DNA from: Polytrichum commune | Taxonomy: Eukaryota; Streptophyta; Polytrichopsida; Polytrichales; Polytrichaceae | DNA length: 64,000 nt | Direction of reading: 5' to 3' | Assembly (NCBI GenBank): GCA_950295325.1 | Contig: OX485809.1 | Coordinates: forward strand, 34,164,001 to 34,228,000 | Shown here: positions 13,219 to 25,346 of the stretch, in pieces | Layout of the letters: each line of letters opens with the position of its first letter | Position numbering within the stretch: the first letter of the stretch is position 1 | Translations under genes and position numbers: made by a program | Notes under the pieces: model-generated | What the model was told of the DNA's origin: nothing | The model's input: only the letters and a program-made list of their open reading frames with translations | Database searches by the model: none

Positions 13219-14996
13219 ATGGGGCATTCCCACCTGACATTAGTTAGAAGTAGTTTTAGTCTAAAAGCGAGGATATCGATGCAATGTTTGGGTGATGCTG
13301 TAGAGACGGTGAGGAAGAGGCTGCTGGAGGTAGGGGAAGAGCCAAGAGTCGAAGCGGCAAGTTGTTGCTCCTCTGGACTCTTCCCCAGCCACCCACCTCC
13401 TCCACCACCGAAAGGACACCACACCACAAGATAAAGCTCTGGCGCCCACTCTCCTGCTCACCTCAGTCTTCCCCCAGCAACCCCACAAACTTGCTAGTTC
13501 GTCGTGCTTACCACCAGATGCCCCCTATAAGTGGCTTGCTTACTCATTCGTAGATGCTCATTTCAGTTTCACTCATGAGCACTCAAAGCTGCTCACTATA
13601 GATCTCACAGATCCACAGCGATACAGATCCACATGCTAGTTTGTCTACTCACTCAAGAAACGACCTCCGACGCCCTCTCGAAGCTACAGATCTTTGACGC
13701 CCTGATGTATTGAAGAGTCTACGTCGCTGCTGAATCACGTGATAACCTCCCACTACCGCTTCACTGCTGTTGCTGATACGAGATTGCTGATTCTAGTCTG
13801 CTGCCGAATAGGTTCGATCCTGCCAAGTCTCTCCTGCCCTTCGTCAACACCTCCCCTCCTCCCAAGCTGCAAACAGCACACGGCCACTTACGAAGTCGGC
13901 ACCGAACAAGAGCGGCGCTGCCCGGAATTGATAAATTGTCCGAAGCCACCAAGCTGGAGATCCAATCACTACCTGGTTTGATCCGCCGTCTGGAGATCCG
14001 ATCACTATCCGGAGTCTCGATCGCTGTCTGGAGAGCGATCGTTACCCGAAGTCTGGAGCTCAATCGCGGTCTGAGAATCTAGACCACAGATCACTTACTC
14101 ATCCACAGATAAGATACACTCATGCTCACTCATGTATGCTGATATAGTTTCACCTATTCTAGTCGAAGCTTAGATTTCTTCTTCGAAAACACACAAAGAG
14201 AACTTTAGATCTCATCAGTATTAGTGTTGCTGACGAAAACAGACGCCGAAGATACCCCCTTCCCCCCCTTCTTTTCTCTCTGATAGTCGAAGATCAGATC
14301 TCTTCTTCGAAAACATACAATCGGACCTTAGATCTCACCAGTAAACTCACAATAGTACTACTGACGAAAAAAACCGCCAAAAGATACCCCCTTCCCCCCC
14401 TTCTTTCTTCGAAACTCAGATCTCCGAAAACACACAAGTGAACTTTAGTTCTCACACAGGTATCCCTGAAATCTGTGTTGTCCGAGGAACTACCTAAGGT
14501 CAAGAGTAGAATTATTTTTTGGGTTGTCTACACCGAGAGGAGACTACTCTGTCTCCTCCCTGCTGTCCTGCTGCCGAGACAGTTTGATTGCTGCCAAGAA
14601 AAGTCAAAACTATGAAGATACTACTTGTTGCCTGTGGAGATATTACTTGCTGCCGAGGAGAAAGGGAAAGAAAGCTGTTGCGTTGCTGCCTGGGGTCAAC
14701 TCGAAGCTGTAGGAGGTGGATTCTCTTTAAATTTTGTTGAAGGACATTCACTCTGCTGCCGGGGTGGATTCTCTGCTACCAAGGAGGACTATTTGCTGCC
14801 GAGGAGATAGACAAAGGAGCTTCAAAAGTTGCGGCTTGCTGCCCAACCTTCATCCTCACACTTGACTACTCGATCGTCTCGAAGAACACCAGGTAAACAC
14901 TTGTTTTTTGTTTACAGCTTGCACTTAGGCACACACAATCATAGTATTAGTTAGGCACATAGAATTGTTAGCTATTTGTTTGTGTAGAAGGAAAGA
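13219..14996 (+). promoter_or_regulatory. LINE 5' untranslated/promoter region
   Basis: This leader precedes ORF1 and is more GC-rich than the ORFs. It includes three imperfect ~120-bp repeats (about 14160-14460), each with 'tcttcgaaaacacacaa..ctttagatctca' and a C-rich 'ataccccctt' block. A second set of short repeats of the type 'ttgctgccgaggag' lies at 14570-14815. Repeated 5' leaders often carry internal promoters in LINEs; that role is inferred. Confidence 0.45.
14160..14460 (+). repeat. ~120-bp tandem repeats in the LINE leader
   Basis: Three diverged copies begin near 14163, 14285 and 14408. Each joins a 'cgaa..tcagatctcttcttcgaaaac'-type segment to a 'ctttagatctca' segment. Confidence 0.6.
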
Positions 14997-17054
14997 ATGA
15001 AAGTTGCATATGTAAGCAACCTTGTTCTCATTCTTTGGCTATCTCTAGCCGCCCCATATTGGAAAAGCTCTCATAGTGTCAACTCTCACAACCCATGGGA
15101 ATGTCTTGTACACTTTTGCACACATAGAAATGTAACATTAAACCAAACAGTAGCATGTAACGCAAATAATGTTCACCTTTGTTTTAAATACAAAAACAAA
15201 AGTAAACATTATCAAACACAATGTACCAACAACCATGGAAAAAAACATAATCTCTCTAGCATGTATGCATTCCTCTCCTTCTCTCCTACCAATTATCACA
15301 TAGGCCCACCAATTAAGTGGTGGGAAGATATTGGTAAAGAGGCCCAAAGGAGTAACACTTTAGCTAACACTACAAAAAACACTATGAAAATCTCCTTAAA
15401 AACCTATTCTAAAAACCTTCTCTATGATGCTTTACACAGGTTTTCAAACATGGCGGAAACTAGTTCCACAAAAAATATGGATGTATGTGTGGTTGAAGAA
15501 AACGAAATCATAAATACTTCACAAAAAAGAACCACCTCCCCTCTTCTAACCATCACCCAGAAAAAAGCTAAGAGCAAGAAGAGTCTAGGTCCAAATGGTT
15601 TGTCTTTATGGCTAGGGTTCCCAGCTCTAAACCTCATTAACAAGCAAAAAGAACTACCCAAAGAAACTATAGGAACAACGAGAGAATTAATGAAGAAAGG
15701 TATAGATTTTGATGAAGCAAAGGAAATGCAAGCCGCATTACCCTCATTTCCATTTGTCCCCCAAATGGAATGGCCCTCCAAAAGGGACGATGGAATTGAG
15801 GGACAACACTTCAATCTCACCCAACTCCCATTTGATGTGGAGGTGGATGAGAATGGATTTTCATTCGATTACCAAGTCTCTATCTATTTTGAACTTAAAG
15901 AAATAAAATGGGAAAAAGACGTAATCATGGGCAAAGTTAAAGAAAGACTAGCTACAATGAACATCACAACCGGTGATTTAATTGGGGAACCCATAGCTAT
16001 CATGTGCTATCACAAGTCCACCACATGGAGTGGTACCATTAAACTTCATCTCGATAACCCACTAGTCGATGCAAAAGGTCTCCTCCAGGGCACCAAAGCT
16101 TTCATTCTCACCTTGGATGAAGAAAAACCTTGGAGGGGAAAGGTTTGCAAGTCCTACGATATGCTTGCACTAAATAATCTTCTCTCGGTAAAAATCACTA
16201 GTGAGACACTAATTGGTAAAGAATGGTTCAACATCTTCGAAGAGGTAGTTAATGAAGGATTTGACCGAAGATATGACTATGAAGTGACTAATATCCAAAA
16301 GAAAGAGGAAATGAGTTTTGCATGGGTAGTAGCAACCTCTCCAGAACAAGCAAAAAAGATTAATACATATAAAATCTCACTCCACAACGAAATCATGGAT
16401 GCAAAATTTACATCAAAAAACAAACTCACAGAAGATGACAAGGCACGGAAAAATGCTCTTATCCTCATAATAAGAAACCTTAACAAAGTGAAGAGTATGG
16501 ATGAGATCGAATACGAAATTAAAAAACATATGGGAGAGAAAAATGTAATCAACATTTTCTTTAAAATAGAAAATGGGAAACATGTGGGAAGTTGTAATGT
16601 CCAATGCCTAAATGCGGCCGTATATAGGAAATTTGTAAAAAAGAACACAAAACTCTTGGATAAATACGTAGAGTTTACCCCACACCCGAAGAGTTTGGAC
16701 GGTATCAACGCGTCATCACCAACGGAACTCACCAAACTCGATTTCTCTGATGTCAACACCGCTTTGGCAAGCACGGTTGAGGCTTTAGAAAACGCACCAC
16801 CCAAAGGCTTAACAAGGCAAGAGGTAAAACTAATGCTAGAAGGAGAAAATGCAAAACTACGTGAGGAAATGGCGGAAAGAGAAGAAAACGCATTCCGAAG
16901 AGGCACAACATACACCGACAAGTCCATGAAATCCATCACGGCTCAACTCAAGATCTTCAAGCAGCAATTACTCACAACGGTGGACTATATCGAGAGCGAC
17001 GCCAAAGACTCGGAAGGTACACCCCTTGACAATACCATGGACATGTCAAACTAA
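14997..17054 (+). CDS. LINE ORF1 protein (RNA-binding, RRM-like plus coiled coil)
   Basis: The frame is open for 685 codons from ATG 14997. The likelier start is ATG 15450 (AACATGGCG, 535 residues), because the upstream 151 residues begin with a hydrophobic stretch (LVLILWLSLAA) unlike an RNA-binding protein. The C-terminal half has a region (DNA about 16435-16690) with the spacing of an RRM: an RNP2-like LILIIRNLN and an RNP1-like HVGSCNVQCL. A heptad-rich acidic helix follows around 16800-16920 (LMLEGENAKLREEMAE). In plant LINEs, ORF1 proteins bind element RNA to form the ribonucleoprotein. The frame is intact. It stops at TAATAA, and the ORF2 frame is already open across this stop. Confidence 0.65.
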   Translation: MKVAYVSNLVLILWLSLAAPYWKSSHSVNSHNPWECLVHFCTHRNVTLNQTVACNANNVHLCFKYKNKSKHYQTQCTNNHGKKHNLSSMYAFLSFSPTNYHIGPPIKWWEDIGKEAQRSNTLANTTKNTMKISLKTYSKNLLYDALHRFSNMAETSSTKNMDVCVVEENEIINTSQKRTTSPLLTITQKKAKSKKSLGPNGLSLWLGFPALNLINKQKELPKETIGTTRELMKKGIDFDEAKEMQAALPSFPFVPQMEWPSKRDDGIEGQHFNLTQLPFDVEVDENGFSFDYQVSIYFELKEIKWEKDVIMGKVKERLATMNITTGDLIGEPIAIMCYHKSTTWSGTIKLHLDNPLVDAKGLLQGTKAFILTLDEEKPWRGKVCKSYDMLALNNLLSVKITSETLIGKEWFNIFEEVVNEGFDRRYDYEVTNIQKKEEMSFAWVVATSPEQAKKINTYKISLHNEIMDAKFTSKNKLTEDDKARKNALILIIRNLNKVKSMDEIEYEIKKHMGEKNVINIFFKIENGKHVGSCNVQCLNAAVYRKFVKKNTKLLDKYVEFTPHPKSLDGINASSPTELTKLDFSDVNTALASTVEALENAPPKGLTRQEVKLMLEGENAKLREEMAEREENAFRRGTTYTDKSMKSITAQLKIFKQQLLTTVDYIESDAKDSEGTPLDNTMDMSN

Positions 17055-19447
17055 TAAGGATATACAACGAACCGGCCACGTCGTACAACACTTTAAAAGT
17101 ATATTTTAATATTATACCAAAACACACAAAAAACAATAAGGTATTTATAAGTACCACCACCATAATAGAAACACTTAACTCCAACAAACAAACAATTATT
17201 ACACTTAGAAAACAATACAAATCTAACCTTCGTATATTTAAAATTAAAATCAATCCAAAAGACACAAACCCCAACACACAAAAATACCAAATACAAAAAA
17301 CCTACAAAATATACAAAAACAATATAGCAAAATCATATTGGAATACAAAAACCAATAGTAAACCAAACAAACCCCAAAAATTATTAGTAAAAATTATACA
17401 CAAAAACAAAATAAACACAATCTCCATCAATACTCCAACAAAATTACAAATAAACATCATACAAATAAAATTCACAACAAAACCACTTATCAAATACATC
17501 AAAAATAAAATAATACAACCTACTTGGAATAAACATATAAAATACCCTATCAAACAAAATAAAAAACCCACTATGGGCTCGGCCTACCAGCCTCGCAACA
17601 AAATAGAGCTAATATATATACACCACCACACCTTTAACCCCATCATTAATACAATTACAAAGCCTATACACCCACATACTAAACCCATACATTACCATCC
17701 CAAAAATGCACACAAAACAATACCCGCCCTACCTAATCTATTCACTACCAGTAATTATACAATAATAAAATATTATAAAATGTTCAAGAGAAATCCAAAA
17801 ATAAAACAATATCTTGGATATTACTTCATCAATAAATTAGCCCTACTACAATGTGGAGATATCGAATCCAACCCGGGACCAATGCCAAATATAATACACG
17901 CACACCCAACAACACACAAAAGAACAGCCAATACCTATTTTATCCCTAATACAATAAAACTCCATCCAGAATACCAACACCTTGCAAGCATTTTTTCCCC
18001 TATATTAAAACAAGACCATCCCTTGCACCAACAATCAATCTTGGCATTTCCTCACTTACACCAATATATACAAACGAAAAACCACCCTCCACCTCCCCAT
18101 ATGTTATACGCCATCATTGTAACCATTAACCCCTCAATAAACACATGCAATAATATACTAGCCCAACCTAATGCCTATCACTTTAACATAGAATGGACTA
18201 ATACACTAATTAACAAGTTGGCCCACCTCACCAACCCTCCCGAAAGGCATATCCTCACGATACATCCATACACTAAGTTTATTGAAACCCACCAAGACAT
18301 AATAAACCCTCCAAACTCAATACATAAAGAACTATACACTTATATCCATAAACAAGAAACACCCCCAACTCTAATTGAAATCCAAAATGAATTCCCCTTT
18401 TTACCAAATAAATTAATAACTGAAACACTTAGATGCTTTGAACCAATAAATGAATATGCTCACCCACCCCCACTCCTAAATATACCTACCCAAACATCTA
18501 GAACAAACAACAACACCAACAATGAAACAAACATGATAACTTGGAATGCTTCATCACTTAATACAACCTTACCCAACTTACAAAGTCTCACCACCTACAC
18601 TCAAATAAATACAGCAATTATCACTATCCAAGAAACCAAGCTCACTGCGACAAAATCCACGAAATACATTCAGAACTTATTCCCACAATATAAACTCATT
18701 TTTAACAACACACACGCATTCACGAGGTGTATCCATCAACGAATGCCTTATACATCCGGCAGAGGAGGATTGCTCACACTTATACACAATAAATATGCGT
18801 TCCCCGGTAATATCACCAAAATCCCGACTCCAGTAAATATTTCACCATATCTCCAAATTATACGAATAAATAACCAGCCATTACAACCATGGCTAATCAT
18901 TCATATATACATGCCCACACACGTAGAAGATATTCGATTCATCCCCACCATAGAAGCCACAATCACTAACCAAATCATCGCACATCCAAATCACATAAAC
19001 ATCATGTGTGGAGATTTTAACCGAGATATCGCACTTATAGGTCGACAAAATGACAACCTCCACACACCACCACAAGAAGAAGACATACAATGGAGGACCT
19101 TTACTACATCCCTGAACTTAGAATATATCCCAACAGATTCCACATTCTCAAGACAAGGTGGTAATAACTATACATCAACTAGCTTGATTGATGGTTTCTA
19201 TATCAACTCGCCAGATAATAGTAAATACACTTCTACAACAAACACCCATATAAACCTCAACTCAGACCACTATCCAATTACCCTACACATACCGCACAAT
19301 ACACTACTAGCAAGACCCATATTCTCCAACAACATTACACAATCTAGGATTCTAAACCCAATACCACCCGAAAACCTCGAAAAATTTAACATAAAGTTCT
19401 TTGAAGAAAACACCATACAAATTAATGTTTTTAACCCATCTCCTTGA
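17055..19447 (+). pseudogene. LINE ORF2, segment 1: linker, 2A-like peptide and APE endonuclease
   Basis: The frame is open without a stop from 17030 to 19447, although its first ATG is only at 17573. The 5' part (17055-17570) encodes a Lys/Asn/Ile-rich linker. A 2A-like GDIESNPGP ends at 17881. The APE-type endonuclease follows from about 18535 with all expected motifs: ITWNASSL, IQETKL (catalytic Glu), CGDFNRD (Asp/Asn), LIDGFYI and a terminal NSDHYPI (SDH). This domain nicks target DNA to prime reverse transcription. A frameshift between 19401 and 19447 breaks the link to the reverse transcriptase, which continues in the next frame. The sense strand is strongly A+C rich and poor in G. Confidence 0.85.
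17843..17881 (+). other. 2A-like ribosome-skipping peptide
   Basis: The frame reads LLQCGDIESNPGP, matching the D-x-E-x-N-P-G-P consensus of 2A peptides, with a hydrophobic run just upstream as in functional examples. Skipping would fall between Gly (codon 17876-17878) and Pro (17879-17881), about 102 residues after the first ATG and before the endonuclease. 2A peptides are known in some non-LTR retrotransposons (for example trypanosome L1Tc and sea-urchin elements). Activity here is inferred. Confidence 0.75.
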
Positions 19448-22400
19448 ACATCACGACCATCTCACAAATAACCAATGGAAAAATGCATGCGACTCACTCG
19501 ACATCATAATACAAAAAATTTCACTAACTATAGAAGAAACATGCAGTGCAGCCCCATCACCACACCTTACAAACCGTGCAGCCCAACAAGGCGGCTTCTT
19601 GCCACGCAAACTAGCTAAATCATGGAAAAAACACCTAGCCACATATCACTTAATTAGGAAAACTATAGACATTACCAAAAACGACCCAAACTGGCAAACA
19701 CACCCAATAATAAATGAGATACACAACCACCAATATGTTCACATCCCCAACCCACCCACAACAAACACATCACTAAACGAATGGATAGAAGAAATAGCAA
19801 CCATTGCAAAAACCGCCAAGAAACAAGCTAGAGATATTACTACAAAATATACTAAAGAATGCATATTAAAGGCAATATCAAAATACAGACAACTTTATGA
19901 AAAAAATCCTTAAAATATAAACATGAAAGTCTTCAGAAACTCCGAAACTTCACCCCTAGACTCTATCATTGACAAACAAAATAACATTTTAACTAGTCCC
20001 GAAGACATTGCCAAAGAAATATATATACAACAATCTATTAGCAACCGCCCCACAGTTCCCACTTGTGAACACCAAACAATACACCCCCCACATTGCACGT
20101 GTAACGTACGACAATACCCATGGCATGACCTCGACGGCTTCACCATAGACCAGCGCGGAGAACCCCAAATTCCACTACATACGTATTTTGACACAGAAAC
20201 ATATGACCTTTGCCTCAAAAACCTAGGTAATAACAAAGCCCCTGGTCCAGACAAAATTTCCAATTCAATCCTCAAAAACATGCCACCACGCTTCCACAAA
20301 CTATTGTTTCTATTCTTCAAACACTGTTATAAACAACAAAAAATCCCTACATCATGGAAAACTAGCCTCACAGTTCTATTCTATAAGAAAGGTAATCCAT
20401 CACAACTTACAAACCATAGACCTATTGCTCTAGCAAATACCATATATAAACTTTACACAAGCACCCTGACATCCATCCTCTCGACCTATGGGGAAACCCA
20501 TCAAATACTACACGATAGCCAAGAAGGATTCAGAGCTGAAAGAAACACATCCAGACAACTTCAAGTACTTATTGCTACATTAGAAGACGCAAGATTCACA
20601 AACCAAGACATATACATTTTATACATAGACTTCAAAAATGCCTTTGGCTCCATTGACCACGCTAGACTCCTAGCCATAATGAAGGATCTTGGATACCCGA
20701 ACGACGCTGTAAACCTAGTCGGAAATATATATTCACAATCCACTACTACATTCATTGGAGAACACTTTGGTAAAACACAACCTATTCCCATTCAAAGAGG
20801 AACAATACAAGGAGATACCCTAAGCCCATACCTATTCATCATATTCTTAGAACCCCTCCTTAGATGGTTACAACAAGGAAATAATGGATACACATTTGGT
20901 ACATCCAAAGTAAAAATCTCCTCAGCAGCATACGCCGATGACTTAGCAGCAATTGCCAACATACTAAAATCACTACAAATACAAATCAACAAGCTTGACA
21001 AATTTTGTAAATGGGCGGGCATGGATCTGGGAATCCCCAAATGCGCGATTACTGGATGTCCAAACAAATCCAAAGCGAGCCCCCAAGCATTCAAAAGTCA
21101 AATCCAAGCTACCAATATAAATTACAGAAACGAACCTATACCAGTCCTAAGTCAAAATGAACCATACACATACCTGGGAATAAACCTCGCCCCTTCACTA
21201 AAATGGAAAACGCAAATACACAATACCACCACCAAAGTTATAAAACAATGTAAAGACCTGGTAGCTTGTCCAGCTACTATGAAACAAAAAATTAATATGG
21301 CAGACACAGTTATACGTGCTGGAATCGCATACAGCTTCTACGCTGTACCATACTCTCTTCCCGCCATCAAAAAACTTGACAAAAAGATCATAGCCTTACA
21401 CAAAACAATATGTGGATTACCAAAATGCACGTCAAACATCACCACGCAACTCCCTCATGACTTATTCGGAATAGAAGCCTTCTCACTAAAAAATGCCTAC
21501 TTACGATGCATAGGAGAGCAACTACAACATGCCCTTAATGACACCGGAAGACTTGGTAAAATTTACAACGGACTACTACAATTTATACTTGCAACATTTG
21601 GTGGCGCTAAAGAAATACCTCGTATCAAATATCACCACTGTGTCCGGTCACCTATAACTAGAACACTATTTTTACTAAAGAAAGAAGCCGGAATCCACCT
21701 TAAAAGCACAATGGACAACTTCATATTTAACACCTCCCCTCTTGAAAACGTCTGGATGAAAGAAGCGCAAAACATACATGGCCTAAATCATATAACCTCG
21801 CTAAAACTACTACAAAAACTACTACTGCACAATATAATTGAACTAAGGCAAATCACCTTACCTAATGGCCTTAACATGATGAGCCCAGATGATTTTAAAA
21901 ACTATTATTCCAACCCTACCAAACTGATCAAAAGTGCACTAAACATTGCCCAACAACTATTTTGTCACCCCTCATGCCCCCCACAATGTCAACAACCATG
22001 CCCGCACCATCATCCCCTAAGAACCTTAAAAGACAACTACATTATAATAAACCACAACATCCTCCCCAGACAACCCGATCCTCCCATCCACCCCCCAAAC
22101 CCACCGCACCCACATCACCCATCCCCACCAAGAGAAGTTCTTAAATACCCTACACAATTCCCTATCCACACAATCCTTGACCACAAAAAACGTCAATACA
22201 CTAACTCCAATGGGATAACGAAAAATGACACATCATACCTATGCCAATGGATAGTAAGAAATAATAACATCTATAACAAATGGCGAACCCAAAGGGATCT
22301 TTTCCCTTGGTACGACGCTAACAATTGTACACATAATACCAACATACTTACTCAATACTACACCAAAAGACAACACAAATACTTCTCGAACTTAATAAAC

Positions 22401-23519
22401 GCCCATTTCGCCACAGAACAACAACGTGATACGAGATATGTCACCCCCGCAACAACTATCCCACTGGCACATATTTCTATCAATGAATGCAACCCCGAAA
22501 GTGATATAGAAACCACCATCAATACTATCCAAACACACTTTGATGTTGCCCACATATACGAAGATAATGGAAGGCACCTCACCACTATCCCCAAAACTAG
22601 ACTACATTGGCTATGGCAACAATACCAACTCGCAAAAAACACCCCACATGGACTAGAACCACCCACACAACCATTTGAAACCGAAATAGTATGGTTATAC
22701 CAAAGATACAAATACCGTATTCCTAAAAATGACCCTCTAAAACTAGCCCAATACACAATACCTACCCCAATACTAAATTTTCTCATCACATCATTTAATA
22801 TCAGCCACTCATATTTTTCATCCCCAGTCACATGCCCCACACAACTCAATCAATTTTACTCCCCATTCTCACGAGATAAAATATTTGGCTCCTTAGGGAA
22901 AGCCTTCGACCATAAATGGAAGGGAATAGGCTATGCCCACCCCAATAATGCAACAGACCTACAACAGGCTATACATTGGGCCCGTCTTGCCGCCAAAAAC
23001 GACCCAAGTACCATCACCATACTCATCTCACCTGATACAAACTGGTACCAAAACTTCAATCCACACTCTGGTCCATTTCCACATACACATATTATTGCCC
23101 ACTTTGCTGCAGATACTATCACATATGAAGAACCTATTATACCACCTGAACTTAACATACCTAGGAAAGAACTCTCTACACTACAAATATTCTGCATACA
23201 CCATCAAAATAACTACATAGGAACCTATGAACAACTAAATCAACTCACCCATATTGTAAATAATCTTTCAATACCACAAGCATACATACAAATTGCCACA
23301 TATACCCCTCCGAATACCCCTGTCAACCCTAGCAAAAAGTGGTCCAAACTAACCTATCCCAACATCCTCACACTCAATGAAGCACCTATGCCTCAACCAC
23401 CCGAATACCAAACTAACTTTCCATTAAAATTCCATCCACAATTTAGTTATTACACTGACGGTTCATTTAAAAAACCCAAACTAATTGCCCCTGGAGTATG
23501 GAGAAGAGAAGCAGCATGA
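19401..23519 (+). pseudogene. LINE ORF2, segment 2: reverse transcriptase and start of RNase H
   Basis: In one frame apart from a TAA at 19911-19913. The reverse transcriptase has the finger motif NKAPGPDKIS, motif A YIDFKNAF, motif B IQGDTLSPYLF and motif C AAYADDLA, so the catalytic aspartates are intact. A long thumb/linker of about 700 residues follows. RNase H begins near 23445 with YYTDGS. A TGA at 23517-23519 stops the frame shortly after. Reading through both stops keeps the same frame, so they look like point nonsense mutations. Together with segments 1 and 3 it formed one polyprotein performing target-primed reverse transcription. Confidence 0.85.
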
Positions 23520-24908
23520 TATGGCATTTATAGTCCTAAAGGGCTTAACATAGCCAAACGGCTACATGGCCACCAGAATATCCTACGGGCAGAAATGATT
23601 GCCATCCACAAAACACTACGAATTATCAACGATCAATATCCGAATGAACCCGCATACATATTCACCGATAGCCTAAATGTACTATATCTACTGAACACAC
23701 AAATTAAACATCCCACACTACACAATAGTCACCCCGACCAAGTCACACTTGCCTCCATGGTACAATTGCTCCAAAACCGTTCCCAACCAATCACATTATA
23801 CAAAGTAAGAGCACACGTCAATATCGACGGCAACGAACAAGCAGATAAATTAGCAAAAGAAGGATTGGAGCTTACACATAGAAGAGCCACACATCCATAC
23901 GAACACGCCCATACCACACCGTATTATTACCAAAAAGACGAATGGCCCTCCATGATAGACATGCCAGACAAAGGCCCAGTTAGATTTCTAGAAAAACAAA
24001 TTAAAAAATATGACAGAATAAACAACTTAGAAAATATGGCCATACAAACTCCCAATATATATAAATGGATAAGTAATGAAAACATTGACAAAGAACTTTC
24101 CAATGAATTTTGGGATAACCCTACCATTACGGACAAGCAAAAATCATGCCTTATCAAATTTCGCACCGGAACCTACATGGGCCAAGCCAGAAAACAAACT
24201 TTCTTTGGTAGACAAAGATTCCCTACCATTACATGTCCTATTTGTAATTCATACGAACCTGATACATGGCTACATGTACTACTAACATGTAGGCAACAAC
24301 ATATACATTCACTACACGTCAAAAGACATAACAAAGCAGTCTGGGAAATCAGAAAATTATTAATCTCCTCTGAAAAATCCCGATGTTACACTCTTATGAA
24401 CGCAGGTACCTTTAATGACAACCCCCAAGAAAACACCGTCCCTAACTGGCTATTACCGTGCACATGTGGAACCCAAAGATGCCATTGTAACTCCCGCTTT
24501 AGACCCGACATTCTCTGCGTTAAAGGCTTACCATATCAAAACGAACCCCCCACAAATATAGACGAAACACTTACCATACAATTCATTGAATTCACATACT
24601 GTAATGATAGATTTTCACCAGTAACAATAGAAGCCAAAGCTAACAAATACAAGCCACTCATAGAAAACATTGCTGCTCTAGGGTGGAAAATTGATCCGCT
24701 CATTGTTATTACAGCAGGAGCCAGAGCCGCAACACACATTCCATCAATGAAGTTGCTTGAAGACAAACTTAAAATACCTATGCCATCCATCCGAAATACC
24801 TTCAAAAATATTAATACCATTGCCATACAATACGCCATGTCCATCCTCCTTCACAAACGACGACTAGAAAACCACCAACCCCTACCTCAACTACAAGACC
24901 CCCCTTAG
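23520..24908 (+). pseudogene. LINE ORF2, segment 3: RNase H, zinc knuckle and probable restriction-like endonuclease
   Basis: Same frame as segment 2 past the TGA. RNase H continues with LRAEMIAI (Glu), IFTDSLN (Asp) and NEQADKLAKEG (Asp), completing the catalytic set. A CCHC-type knuckle CPIC...WLHVLLTC follows near 24235. Further on are a Cys/His cluster (CTCGTQRCHC), RPDI (about 24502), an acidic strand FIEFTY and KANKYKPL (about 24640). Order and spacing recall the restriction-like endonuclease (R/K-PD...D/E...KxxKY) of R2-type LINEs. If right, the element has two endonucleases, as in the Dualen/RandI clade. The frame ends at TAG 24906. Confidence 0.65.
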
Positions 24909-25217
24909 CTAAACCAAAGTCATATATGAAAAACGCCCTCTCTCTACAACAATAAGCTCATGACCAGGCACCCCAACTGTGCACAAACACACCTCCTCAT
25001 TAATTAACCCTATTTATACCTCATGAATGGTACTGGCCTCTTTGATGCTGGTTTCTTTTGTTACTGGTTACTTGTGACCATAGTGTCTACTCTCGAAAGG
25101 GGGAAGTAGTTCTTTACTCCTATTCCTATGTCCCGTGGACATAGGTCTAGGGGTGGAACGAGCAGACACTTCATTCACGTCGATCCCCTTGGGGATCGAA
25201 GTTTCTTCTCTTCTCTC
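24909..25217 (+). other. LINE 3' untranslated region
   Basis: A 309-base non-coding tail. It includes a potential hairpin, 'gatccccttggggatc' at about 25183-25198, shortly before the 3' terminus, a plausible reverse-transcriptase recognition structure. It ends in a CT-rich run, not poly(A). Confidence 0.5.
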
Positions 25218-25230
25218 TAAGTTGGGAGTT

Positions 25231-25346
25231 CATTGAGATGGGAGTTACATTCCATGTTACCGCGAATTTTGGTATGACACATGTGATTCTCAAAACCACC
25301 ACCCGGACTAGGACGCTTAAGGGTGGTGGGTTTGGCCTCACATTTA
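25231..25346 (+). repeat. Tandem unit copy 1 (R1), right part after the LINE
   Basis: This continues R1 beyond the LINE and matches 26601-26717 of R2 ('cattgagatgggagttac', 'accacccggactaggacgc', 'gtgggtttggcctcaca'). Confidence 0.75.

Larger units (their letters stand above)
13219..25217 (+). mobile_element. 12.0-kb non-LTR retrotransposon (LINE), near full length
   Basis: TAAGTTGGGAGTT occurs at 13206-13218 and again at 25218-25230. The uninterrupted target survives in R2 near 26588, which proves a 13-bp target-site duplication and fixes both ends. Inside are a ~1.8-kb 5' leader with tandem repeats, ORF1, and ORF2 with APE endonuclease, reverse transcriptase, RNase H, zinc knuckle and a probable restriction-like endonuclease. 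The 3' end has no poly(A); it finishes in a CT-rich 'ttcttctcttctctc'. ORF2 carries one frameshift and two in-frame stops, so this copy is inactive. It appears complete at its 5' end rather than truncated. Confidence 0.9.

Noticed and set aside
16277-16939. 220-codon minus-strand frame
   Set aside because: Antisense shadow of LINE ORF1. The sense frame has RRM-like and coiled-coil features and codon continuity.
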